Assembly: GCA_049487715.1 (NCBI GenBank)
Contig: CP150567.1
Coordinates: 558,001 to 622,000 of the forward strand
Source of the DNA: Pycnococcus provasolii
Lineage: Eukaryota > Chlorophyta > Pseudoscourfieldiophyceae > Pseudoscourfieldiales
DNA: 64,000 nucleotides
Direction of reading: 5' to 3'
Shown: piece by piece, positions 36,491 through 47,300 of the stretch
Numbering within the stretch: position 1 is the stretch's first letter
Layout of the letters: every line of letters begins with the position of its first letter
The notes under the pieces: generated by a model
Database searches by the model: none
The model's input: only the letters and a program-made list of their open reading frames with translations
Told to the model about the DNA's origin: nothing
Position numbers and translations under genes: made by a program

Positions 36491-38785
36491 TTAACAAACT
36501 TTCCTTATAAAGCTGTGGATCGCCTCCGCCACTTCCTGAGGAGCCTCGTCGTGTGGGCAATGGCCAGCCTCCAATGGGACGCGCACGAGAGACCCGTTCT
36601 CCTCCGAAGCCACCTCCAAATACATGCCATAACGTTTCGCCGCCTGCCCGCCTCCCAACGGGTCATTCATCCCGGTCGCCACCAAAACGCGACCACCGTA
36701 CCCCTCCATGAGCTCATTCTTCGTGATTGGAGTGGGCAACTTCGCTCCAGATGTGAGGACGTTCACCGCGCCAGGATCATTGCTATCTCGCAAAATGTTC
36801 TTCGTGAGCGAATCGTCAACAGCATCAGGATTGTTCGGGTACACCTGCCTGCATATTCTCGCGATGTTTGGCTGCAAATAGGCGAACAGCGCACGGCCTC
36901 CCGCCGTCAAAAGCCAGCTTGGCGGCGGCTTGAGCGGCTCCAAGATATCCGCGCCATCCTCTGCCATCGCCACGGCGAGAGTTCGCCCACCACGCGACGC
37001 GCGCTCCGCAGCTTCCTCCTCGCGCGTGATGAGACGTCCGGCACTATTGAGCAGAATCACACCAACGCACGTCTTCTTGCCGAGGGATGCAGCCGCGCTC
37101 ATGGCGGTGTATCCTCCAATCGAGTTGCCCGCCAGGTACGAGGGCTGGCAAACAACCTGTTTGACGAAGTCGCACACGAGCTGCTCCCAGAGATACTGCG
37201 TGTACGATATTGGCGGTTTTTGTGCGTGCCCAAATCCAATGAGGTCCACCGCATAGCACGCGTGACCTTTTGTGGCAAGCTCTTCCATGAGATCGTCCCA
37301 CTGGCGAGCGGATGCACCAAACCCGTGCACACAAACGACCGGTGCGCTAGACGATGATTGGCGCCCAGCTTCGGGCTCGATGGTGGTGTATCTGACGTAG
37401 AACCCGTGCCACTTCCAATAGTGCACCTTCACCCGTGAAGTTGAGCCAGTGCTGTCCTGCAACAGATCGTGCCATGCAAGCCGACGATGCCACTCGTTCG
37501 CCTCCACCTGCTGAACGGACGCCTCGAGCGTCGCGAGAGACTCGTCCCAGCTCAGCAGCGGAACAAGCTCACGTTCGATGGGAGCACGCAGGGCAGCACG
37601 CACCTCGCGCGCGCTGATCGTGCCGAACGCGAGTTGCGTCTGCAGAACACGCGTGATTGGCTCGGCACGGTTTAGTGCCTTCGCCGCAAGAACGCGGGCC
37701 ATCGCGACGTGTTCTCGAGGCTGCCCCCCACTCGCGGGAAGGGTAAGCGGCAGGTGCTTCGCCTGAAAGGATGACGACGATAGCTCAACGGCATCTTTGA
37801 GCAGCTGCAGTGCATGGGCGGTACCAGCGATAGGCTCGCTCAGCCAGATTTCGCTTCCCTCGTCCACGTCTCCTGGCAGGTGCTGTCTTGCGTCACGCCA
37901 CGCGGCGAGAACCTCGTCCACCGTTGGCATGCATGTTTCATTTGGAGTTGTCGACGACGACGACGGCAGTTTGTCAGGCGCAGGCTGTGGCGTATCGGCA
38001 GCCGGGACGAGCGCTTCATATCCAGCGGAGCTGACGTATTCCCGGTAGTCTGTGCTGACAGAGGCGAGGGAAGCGCGGTCGAGCGGTCCAAGTCCATCTG
38101 ACCAAAGCGCGTTGGGGAACGAGGCGACGGCGCGCCGGTCGTGCTCGTAGTGCACGGGGTCGGTATGAGCGACGACAACGTCGAATTCTTTGGGAAAGTC
38201 GGCAAGAAACTGCGCAGTTTCCCCGACGGCGACGTGCAAGGTGGCGTTGAGTTTCTGTTTGAGGTCCCCTGCAAGGTTTTCCACCGCACTGTGAAGTGCT
38301 CTGACGTCCCTCGCGCTCATGCACGCGAGTTTGTGCGTGTCGAACACGAAAGCGGTGTGGACATCAGATGTGCACACTTGACAGGCGACTCGCAGTCCTG
38401 CGTGGTCGTGTACTCTCAGGTCATTTATTGTGAAGAGCACTAACGCAGATTTTGCTTTTGCTGATGACGCGTTTGGTATCACAGGCAATAAAGGTGGGAG
38501 TGCAGCAGAAGAAGAGGAGGAAGATGAGGAGGAAGAGGGTGATGTGACTGCAGATGCTGAATATGCTGATGCCGACCCCCTAAGGAACGTCCGATTCTTC
38601 TTTAAAAAGGTAACCTTACCATGACCACGAAACGTATGTGATATGATGGATGATGGGAAACATGAAGGTGAAGGTGAAGATGCGTGTTTCCGAATATTAT
38701 TCAAGGAGGTATGCAGACGCTTAGGGATGTGCGTTCTTGATGAAGATGATGACGAAAAAGAAGAGTGCCCGGCCATCACCACCAT
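36491..38785 (-). CDS. Photolyase-like domain fused to an alpha/beta hydrolase
   Basis: The first ATG of the frame is at 38785 (another at 38776), giving 764 residues. The N-terminal ~110 residues are Ser/Arg-rich and resemble an organelle transit peptide. Residues ~115-260 match the DNA-photolyase antenna alpha/beta domain (ALVLFTINDLRVHDHAGL, FVFDTHKL). The FAD-binding half is reduced; only parts such as QTQLAFGTISAREV remain. From ~470 there is an alpha/beta hydrolase with VHGFGASARQW, the nucleophile elbow GNSIGGYTA, an Asp in GMNDPLGGG and a His in EAGHCPHDE, so the triad is complete. The same fusion is known in land plants (Arabidopsis At4g25290). The substrate is unknown; DNA repair is unlikely without the full flavin domain. 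Divergent from LSG1. Confidence 0.88.
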   Translation of the reverse strand: MVVMAGHSSFSSSSSSRTHIPKRLHTSLNNIRKHASSPSPSCFPSSIISHTFRGHGKVTFLKKNRTFLRGSASAYSASAVTSPSSSSSSSSSSAALPPLLPVIPNASSAKAKSALVLFTINDLRVHDHAGLRVACQVCTSDVHTAFVFDTHKLACMSARDVRALHSAVENLAGDLKQKLNATLHVAVGETAQFLADFPKEFDVVVAHTDPVHYEHDRRAVASFPNALWSDGLGPLDRASLASVSTDYREYVSSAGYEALVPAADTPQPAPDKLPSSSSTTPNETCMPTVDEVLAAWRDARQHLPGDVDEGSEIWLSEPIAGTAHALQLLKDAVELSSSSFQAKHLPLTLPASGGQPREHVAMARVLAAKALNRAEPITRVLQTQLAFGTISAREVRAALRAPIERELVPLLSWDESLATLEASVQQVEANEWHRRLAWHDLLQDSTGSTSRVKVHYWKWHGFYVRYTTIEPEAGRQSSSSAPVVCVHGFGASARQWDDLMEELATKGHACYAVDLIGFGHAQKPPISYTQYLWEQLVCDFVKQVVCQPSYLAGNSIGGYTAMSAAASLGKKTCVGVILLNSAGRLITREEEAAERASRGGRTLAVAMAEDGADILEPLKPPPSWLLTAGGRALFAYLQPNIARICRQVYPNNPDAVDDSLTKNILRDSNDPGAVNVLTSGAKLPTPITKNELMEGYGGRVLVATGMNDPLGGGQAAKRYGMYLEVASEENGSLVRVPLEAGHCPHDEAPQEVAEAIHSFIRKVC

Positions 38786-39274
38786 CAAGAGCAAGCAAGC
38801 AGTGATGAAGAAGTGATGATGGGAGGGGTGATGGAGAGGCTTTTTTGCTCACTCCCCCCCCTCTACGATAATAAAGGGGACGAATCACATTCGGACCACA
38901 TTCTATAAATCTCACATCTCCGACCACGTATGTACCTGATTGAGACCTTTGAGACCCACCCTAAACCTCGACCCTAACCCCTAATTAACTTCCCTACCCC
39001 AAACCCCTAATTAACTTCTGAAATCAAAAAACTTCTCTCGCCCTTGATTCATTTGGGGGGTTTGGCCTTACCAGCCTTACGCGTTAGCTTAGACCCTGCT
39101 CCGCCGCCGCCATCCTCCCCTCAAAAGTAAGTCGCTTTCGTTCATTCTCAACTCCGGAGGCTCGTGGGTGGACGCATAGTTCAAATATATCACTCCGATC
39201 AGTGCTTGTTCTCGTTCTGCTGCTCCTGCTGCCTTACGCTCAGTACTCGGCTGCTCTTATTTTTTATATCAATA
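38786..39274. promoter_or_regulatory. Divergent intergenic region with CCCTAA-type words
   Basis: This is the shared upstream region of the photolyase/hydrolase gene (-) and LSG1 (+). At about 38956-39014 there are several CCTAAAC/CCCTAACCCCTAATTAAC words. A good splice donor GTAAGT at 39127 suggests a possible 5'-UTR intron of LSG1. Confidence 0.45.
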
Positions 39275-41279
39275 ATGCCTAGTGGCAAGTCGTCGAAGAA
39301 GTCTTCTCCTTAGGCAACTCGCTCATAAACTCCAAGAAGTCTCATGGGAAGTATGTTACCAGTCCAATAGTGATCTCCACGGCTACGGCAAAGATATCCA
39401 CCAGTTTTCGTCGCATAAGAATCATACGCTTTGGTCTTCGGATGGACATGGTTCTGGAGCGGGTTCTGGGGATGCGTCGACGTCATCAACGGTTCCCTCT
39501 TCTTCCAGGAGTGGGAAAGGACTCGTTTCTGTATTGGATACCTCCGACCTTGATGAACTCATGGACATGGCAACACTCAGTGAACGCGACTTCACCGCGG
39601 AATCTGCACGAAGCGTTGTCGTCACCAAGGATGTCATCGACGCCGCGACGAACACCATGGCGGTTCTCTCGCGTGAGGAAATCGCGAAAGTCCTAAGGGA
39701 ATATGCGGACAAGCTTGTCGTGCCACGTCGACCGCCGTGGACGCGAACTACCACCAAGGAAGCACTCGACGCGCAGGAGCGCGAGTCGTTCCTTGAGTGG
39801 AGAAGAGGACTCGCGCAGGTGGAGGCGGACCCACGTGTCGCGGTGACGCCGTTCGAGAAAAACCTCGAAGTGTGGAGACAGCTCTGGCGTGTCATGGAAA
39901 GGTCGGACGTCGTCTTCCAAGTCGTCGACGCAAGAGACCCCATGCTGTACCGGTGCGTCGACCTGGAAAAGTACGTCGCGGAAGTCGCCGCAGTGCGCAA
40001 CGTGCCTGGCGCATGCGGCTTGATTCTCAACAAGGCGGACCTGCTGTCAAAAGAAGTGCGTGCCGCGTGGTACGCGTACTTCAGGCAAAGGGGCGTTGCC
40101 GTGCTCTGGTTCTCCGCAAGACGTGCATTCGAAGAGGCGGAAATGGATCCCGACGAACTCGAGGTACGACGCGCCGAGTACGCAAACGACGACGAGTCGG
40201 ACGAAACGCGCGTGCTGACGCGTGACGAGCTGCTGGATAAACTCGAGGTGGCGATGGAGCTTGCCAGGCGGGCACGTGACGTGAACTCCGCATCGGCGCA
40301 TTCCGCGGAAGACTTGCCGGAGGATGCGGAGAGCATGCCCACGGAGAAGGCGATCACCGTGGGACTGATTGGCTACCCGAACGTGGGTAAGTCGTCGACG
40401 ATCAACGCCCTGCTCGGCGCGAAGAGAGTCGCGGTCGCCGCCACCCCAGGCAAGACGAAGCACTTTCAGACACTTCGCCTCACGGCAAAACTCACGCTGT
40501 GCGACTGCCCCGGCCTGGTGTTTCCCACCTTCGCACGCTCGAAGAGCGAAATGGTAGTCGCGGGTGTGATTCCCGTAGACAGACTCACGGACGTCATCGC
40601 GCCTGTGGGCGAGGTGTGCGCACGGGTCCCACGAGGGCAGCTGGAGAGCATTTACGGCATCACGCTTCCCGCACCTCCGAATCACGAGCTAGCGGCGAGT
40701 GGCGGAGCTGTGCGCGCACCGACGGCGCACGAGCTGCTCGTGACCTTAGCAAAAAGGCGAGGATGGCTGCTTGGTCGCGGAGGATACGCCGACGAGACGC
40801 GCGCGGGACGGCGCATTCTGAAGGATTACTGCGATGGAAAGCTGGTCGTGTGCACGCTTCCTCCGCGGGCGAACGACATAGCATATCTTGGCGAGCTTGC
40901 CGAGTGGTTCGTGCCCACCGCAGCCATGCCTCTGTGGGCACCCCCCGCCATTTCGTCGTCATCTTCCGCCGATGCGAAGGCGGCTGCCACCGCCGCCGCG
41001 TCTACGTCCGCGGAGCTCGGCGCGGTGGCTTTCGAGCTCGCGGACAATACGGAAGGCGCGAGAGTTCCTGGCGCGGAGCTTCTGCTGACGGAGGAGCAGC
41101 GCGAGAAGGCGCGCGCGAGGGCAATGGGATCTGCGATAGGATCAAAGGCCAACAAGTACGGCCACAAGAAGGCGAGTCGTTCCAAAAAAAGTAGAGGACA
41201 GGATAATCCGTACGAGAATGGAAGCATGTGGTGCGCGGCGGAAGTGAAGCGCGCCGTCCCTACGAATGTGTACAAGTAA
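39275..41279 (+). CDS. LSG1: LSG1-type circularly permuted GTPase (60S ribosome maturation)
   Basis: The catalytic body is unmistakable: WRQLWRVMERSDVVFQVVDARDP, G4 (NKAD), then G1 (GYPNVGKSSTINALLG), TPGKTKHFQT and G3 (DCPG), in circularly permuted order. The tail is basic. LSG1 releases NMD3 from cytoplasmic pre-60S subunits. The 5' end needs a spliced model: an intron with donor GTATGT at 39351 and acceptor CCTCTTCTTCCAG ending at 39508 (158 nt) joins a LGNSLINSKKSHGK segment, matching the family N-terminus, to SGKGLVSVLDTSDL. The ATG at 39275 opens MPSGKSSKKSS, a plausible LSG1 start, but reaches TAG at 39311. One missing base in the TCTTCTCCTT run would join the two. So the N-terminus is unresolved; the rest is firm. 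Confidence 0.9.
39351..39508 (+). other. Predicted 158-nt intron in LSG1
   Basis: Donor GTATGT and a strong pyrimidine tract before AG are seen directly. The length shifts frame by exactly the amount needed to join the N-terminal LGNSL frame to the GTPase frame. Confidence 0.7.
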
Positions 41280-41387
41280 ACTCAGTAATTGAATTTTCCA
41301 AAATAATTGATTTGATTTGATTTGATATGGTAAAGTACACGATTTCCATTTTACTGAATGAGCCAACTTACTGTAGACTATGTAAAG

Positions 41388-44300
41388 CTACATCTCCTTG
41401 CTTGGCTTCTTGAATTTGAAAGAGACGATGAGTTTCTTCGCAGGAGGTGCCTCCGCCGCTTCGGTTGGTTTCAATGTTGTCGTCGTCGCCGCCGCCGCCG
41501 CCGCCACCGCCGCAGCCGCAGCCGCAACAATGGGAGGATTTTGCGGTGGCAGAATGGGTGCGGCTGCATTTGCAGCGATTCCTCCGTGTTCACCTGCCGT
41601 TGTTGTCTCCATAAAGATAGGTGGGTCGCCTTCCTTGACCGCGGGAGCGGCGGATAACGATGGCAGAGGCTTCAGACCATTCCGTTTTCGATCTATGTTT
41701 TCTGCAGTGCGCAAGTCCCTCGCATGCTTGTTCTTCTCCTCTTTCGAACGTTCCTCCGGAGGAGGCAAGGCTCCAATGCCAGGTTCGTCCTCCTCGAAAG
41801 CAGCCACGGCAAGCTCGTTGCCCTCACCGTACTTGTTGGTCCATTCCTTGTTGAAAAGATTTTCCATCAATTCTGCCGAGTGATAGCAAGGCGTTCCGGC
41901 AGGATTGATGAGCTTGACATTTGAAAACACGAGAAGAATGTCACGGCGAACCTGCGCAAGATTTGTGTAGCGCACGCCAGGGACCTGCGCCTTCGACGAT
42001 GGAAGGGCGGCGAGAGTCGGCACAGGACCCTCCACACCACCTTCAACGTCCATTTTCACAGCACCTGCATGTGAGCTAGCCAAAACCTCCTCACCTCCTC
42101 CTCCGGCAGCAGCGCGATGGATGTCGCGTTTGAGGTGCGTCTTGATTGTGCCGAGGTCCATTGGCCGCTTGATGACGTTGTAGTAGCCTGGACATCCCCA
42201 CTTCAAATCAGTAGGTAACCAAGGATCAACCTTCTTGTCAAACCATTCCATGTGTGGTCGGTGTTTCGGGGCAATTTTATTCGTCATCGCCATCAGAATG
42301 TTTAGAGCTTTCTGCAGCTTTTTCTGCGTCGGATCTTCAACCGGTTTCGCCTTCTTCTTTAGCGAAGCGCTGCTCCGTTGACGCTTCATGGATGGAGAGA
42401 CTTGGTCACGAGGTACAGCCGCAATGCGTTTGCGCTTACCCACCGAAGGAATTCCCGCAGGCTCGGGAACATCGGAAAATTCCCATTGCACCGAATCACC
42501 GCTGTTGTGGCCCATGAGATCGTGCTCGTCGTACTCACCATCGTCGTAGAGAACTTTGAACGTCATCTTCTTGGTAAAGTAATGGCTGATCGTACCCGTA
42601 ATCATCTTATCGGTCGTATTCTCTGGTGCAGCCTCGTTCTTATCAGCTGGCCTTGTCCAGCCGGGAGGGCATGGCTGACCTTGCGCTCGAGCCTGTGCCT
42701 GATCCTCCTCGCTGGGCACATAGCTGATCCAGCGCACGGCGACGCGCTTACCCACCATCGCATTGCCCTCTTCGATCAGCTTGCGCCTGCGCTCCTTCTC
42801 CTTCTGCTGCGCGCTGTTCGGCTGCGGGCTGTTCGGCGCGCTGTGCTGCGCTGTGCTGCGCTGTTCGGGCGTCCTCTCCGTCTCCGTGGGGCGATTTTTA
42901 AAACTGATTTTCAGTTTCCCACGGAATTTCATCGCATTCTGCCTTCGCTGTTGGTTGATCATATTCTGAGAATCTTGCAATTTGATCTTCTTCACTCTTG
43001 ATTTCAATTGCGCCGCAGCCTGCAAGTCAGGTAAGAGGTACGCGGGCGCCGAGCAGAGTGCGCGAAGAAGACGAAAGCAGGCGAGTCGAAAAGACGCGTC
43101 CGAGGAAGCAATCTCGTGGACCTTGTATTGATTCGTGAGCACAGCTTCTCGCTGTTTGGGAATCTTTTCGCCCTCAATACCCTTCAGGGCATCGTCACTT
43201 CCCCAGGTGGTTGCCGCATCCTCCATCAGCCAGTCGGGAACGCCGTCCACGGCTAGTTGGGGGCCAGCAAATGAATTCCCGCCGCCGCCACGCGCTTCTG
43301 AAAGCGCTGGCATGTCCGCGGCGAAAATAGCACGAGCGAGAAGGCGAAACGTCTTGCGGACTCTAGTTTCGTCTGTGCCAGGCATAAGTTTTCCGATGTT
43401 TGCTTTGGAAGCTGTCACAGCAGAGTCATGCGAGCTCTCAAACCACTCCTCCGCGAACGACGTCGCCTCCGCGAGCAACGCTAGGCGTAGGGCACGTTCC
43501 GACGTGTCGCCAAGCTGGTTCCCCATCTCACTTTCGCCGCTATTCTTTCGCCATCCGAACACAGCCTTGGCTATCGCAGACTGCGCAACGCTGTAAGCTC
43601 TGAACAAGGTGGCGTCTTGGTTCTTCACTGCATACGGCTGGAGCCATAGCCAACACCGCTGTGCCTCAAGACGAACTGCCAAGCCATTACCCGTGTCGGA
43701 CACGATCTGCTCGCACAGTGAGCATGCATACTTCACGGCTGTCAATCGTTTATCCTTTGGGGCTTTCGAAGGCGTGGCGTCTGCAGTGACACCATGTGGT
43801 GCAGCGCTTGATGGTGCGAGCGCAAGTGCAAGGTCGCACAACGCACGTATACCGTGCCTGAGAGCCGTCTGCGCATCCTCGAATGCTACGCCGCTCGACC
43901 CGCCGCTGAGCCAGCTTGCACGGCGGACGTGCCTTTCAACTGCCGTGCACAGTTTCTTCCAGACGTCTCTCTCCTTCGGGCGGCAGCGCCCCGCAGCCAC
44001 AAGAAGTCCACTGAGACGCTCTGCGTCGAATGGCGCGTCGCTGAAGCTTCCCATGGCGGGTGACGGAACGAGAGCAGGGGCGTCAAAATATTTCTCAAGC
44101 GCGTGGATGATAGGCTCGCAGCTTTTCTGCGGCGTGTACCGTCCATCCGACGTGCCCACTAGAGTCTCCGCGAGACCAACTGCCACAACGCGGCTCTCGA
44201 GATTCCACGCAGCCATTGCCACGCCTGGTCGTGGTGCCGGCAGGCTGCGAAGATCTTTCTGCGCATGGAGCTCGCAGAAATGGTTCACCTGAAAGCGCTG

Positions 44301-47300
44301 GCGCATGAATCCCACAATACCTTGCACGCAGGGCGCCCTGCTGTTTCGCCCACCCTCCACAGGGAGCAACGAACCATCGGATGAACGATGCCGCCAGATT
44401 AGCATTCGATCACGAGCGGCGGCGGAATCCCCGCCACGAATCATCGTGACGAGTGCACCATACGCCGCGCACCTCAAGCGCACGTGCGTCTCTCTCTGTG
44501 GCCCGTCGCCAGCCCTGTGTGCATCCCTGGCTGCGTTCTTGCCGTAGAGATTGTGCACACCGTGCACGCCCGCACCGCTGCCGTCATCGGCAGCCATGGC
44601 CATAAGTATGCTGACCGCCTGGTATCCCAGGTCATCTCTCATACGCAAAGATTCACTAACATCCATGGACATGTTATTCATGCACTCGACAAGGCAGCCA
44701 GGCGCATGGACGGAGGATGTAGCTTGACCGTCGGCCGCGGAAGTCCCCTCGCCCGCATCCGTGGCTGCTGAACCATCGAAAGCCGATCGAAAGCTTGCCG
44801 ATCTGCAGGCGCGAAGCAGCGAGTGCACGCTTGACACCCAGCTCGCCTCCTTCTGTCTCAGAACAATCTCAGCGGACCACTCGCCGTCCGGATCGACCTC
44901 GACGGATACGCCGGCACGCTTGCAGTTCTTGTAGTTGAGATCCTCCGGAATCTGAAACGATCCCATGCGGCGCTTACCATCCACCACTGGCGCAAGAGTG
45001 GGGAGTTCTGCCCCTGTCGCTTTCGCCTCTGCAATCAGCCGTTGATTCTCCTCTTCGGCAGCCGCCTTGGCGCGCTCCCGCTCCATGTCACGCTTGCGCT
45101 TCTTCTGGTACGCTGTCACTCTCTTCACCTGCCCAACAGCCGCCAGCTTGCCTTGAATGTCTCCAAGACGATCGCCGAAATTTTTGAACTTTTCGCGCAA
45201 ATCGGGATGGAACAAGTGCGAGCCTTTCGAACCCTCCTCAGGCGCAACGACGTAAAAGTGGTCTGCAGCATTGCCATCGCGTTCGCGCACGCGCACTTTC
45301 AGAACACAGCCACCGCCGTATCCTTCAACCGCGCTCTTGAACGCCGTCCTCGCCGGTTCGGTTACGCACACTCGAACTGCGAGATTGACACGCTTTTTCT
45401 TATCATCAGTCGAGTGGCCAGCCTCGAGCCGCGTGTATCCCATTCCGATCAGTTCGCGAAACTTCAGCACGCGCTCAAAGCTGTCATCCATGTGATTCAT
45501 GCGCGATTTACACTCCTCCACAAGATCCGTCGTTTTCATCGTGACGGTTTTCGCACATGCGAATTCTGTCGCAAGCTGTGAAACGTCGCCGGTAACGTGC
45601 TCGGCAAGGTAGCGCGCGAACGGTGAATTCGCGTCTGCGGCACGCCACGGATTTTTGCGAAAGTTCAAAGCAAGTCGCTTCAGAACGACACGAAGAGGCG
45701 TATCAGCAGCCTTTGAGCTGGCATTGTGTCTGAGGTTGCCTTTCTCGTACTTTCGGAGTAAAAGCGCTGCTCGCGCAAGGTTTTGAGAATACTCGAGCGT
45801 GCACTCACCGAGAGGATCTTCTCCGCCGAATGGACTGCACAATCTACTCGCCTGTGCATCGCCAAGTGGTACATACCCATACTCAGGCGTTCCAATTGGC
45901 AGTGCCAGGCTAGATGAGCAAGACCGCGCGCGCATGTCCCACGCGTACGCAATCTCGTTCTTTTCAGCCGTTTCTGGATTCTGCGGCGAGCCGTAGTCCG
46001 CGTAGCTAAGTGGCGGGCACCCGCGCCGCAAGCTCAGCATGCTGTGATGGCGTCTACGCCTTGCGCGCACGTCAATCTCCGCCTTTCCGACCCACGGAAG
46101 TTCAAATGTGCGCTCGCACCAGGTCAGCGCTAGGGCGTCGAGGAGCCAATTGTCACAGCTTGCTTGATCGGGAGACAGAAATGACAGGAAAAATGCACGT
46201 GTCACTGTGACAGCAATCTCACGCAGTGCGGACATGTGATGGTGGGGGCAAGCCAGCGACGACAGCCTTTCCGCTCCCACAATAATGTGCATGCCATGCG
46301 GCGGTGGAAGCGAAGTGCACCTGGGTGGCATGGTACTGTGCGGGATGACAATAACACGCAGTGGGACGGCTGCGCACGGTCCGGCAGGTGCTGCGTCGTC
46401 AGCGTCATCTTCGTCATCGACGTCATTCTTGTTCTTCTCGCGATCGCTTTCCTTCACAGCGGTGATGTCCATCGCAACGTCTCCGTCCGCATCAAGACTA
46501 GTATTGGCAACAGCTCCCGCTGCTGGTCGGCGTATGGATCCAACCTGCTTGTCCAGCGCGGCAAGCAGCTGCGCAAGCCAACCTCGCAGCGATGCGACGC
46601 TTGCGGGAAGTCCATGCACAAACACGGGGAGGTGCTCCACCTCCACATCGTGGAATGCTGGCTTTGCGCCAAATGATCCAACAATCACCAGCATCTGCTC
46701 CACATTCGTCGGCGTGGCGACAAAGAAGCGGCACGTCGTGCGTTCGACACATTCGCTGCTCACCATCGTTGACGCACCGGGTGCCAGCACCAGCTCGCGG
46801 CTTGACATTCGAGCCGCGGGAGCGACATGAGCGGCGGCTACAGAATCATGCTCCACCTCCACCACCCACGTGCACGGCAAGCCGACTATGCAGGGTGTCC
46901 AGCTTGGCGCCGCTCCAGGTTCGTCCGACGTGTAGACTGTCGTTCCATGTTTTCCGTGTACCCAAAGCCAACCCGAGCATTTGTTCGTTTCGACTTCGAA
47001 GTGAACGTCCACGGTGCACGTTGAGACGTGAGCACTTCTTCCTGGCCAAGCAAATAAGACGTCGGGTGCCTTACGTGCGCAGACGAGCGACTGCGCGAGC
47101 GCGTCGCGAACCTCGTTCGATGCCTGCTCAGCCTGCAGTGTGGTGGGCTGACTCGACGCTATGTGCGCAATTTTTTCAAAAGCGTCCTGCTTTCTATATT
47201 GCCACTTGTCGCGCGAAAGTCCAGGCCACTGCGAGCGCAGGCATGTTTCCACCGGCTTTCCGTCGACGAGCGTGCGTTCGATCCGCAGCCCCGCCTTTGC

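Noticed and set aside
39422-40357. 311-codon minus-strand Ser-rich frame
   Set aside because: Antisense to the LSG1 GTPase domain; its conserved sense strand decides.
41398-41883. 161-codon plus frame at the TAF2 3' end
   Set aside because: Antisense to the bromodomain tail; Ala/Ser-rich shadow.
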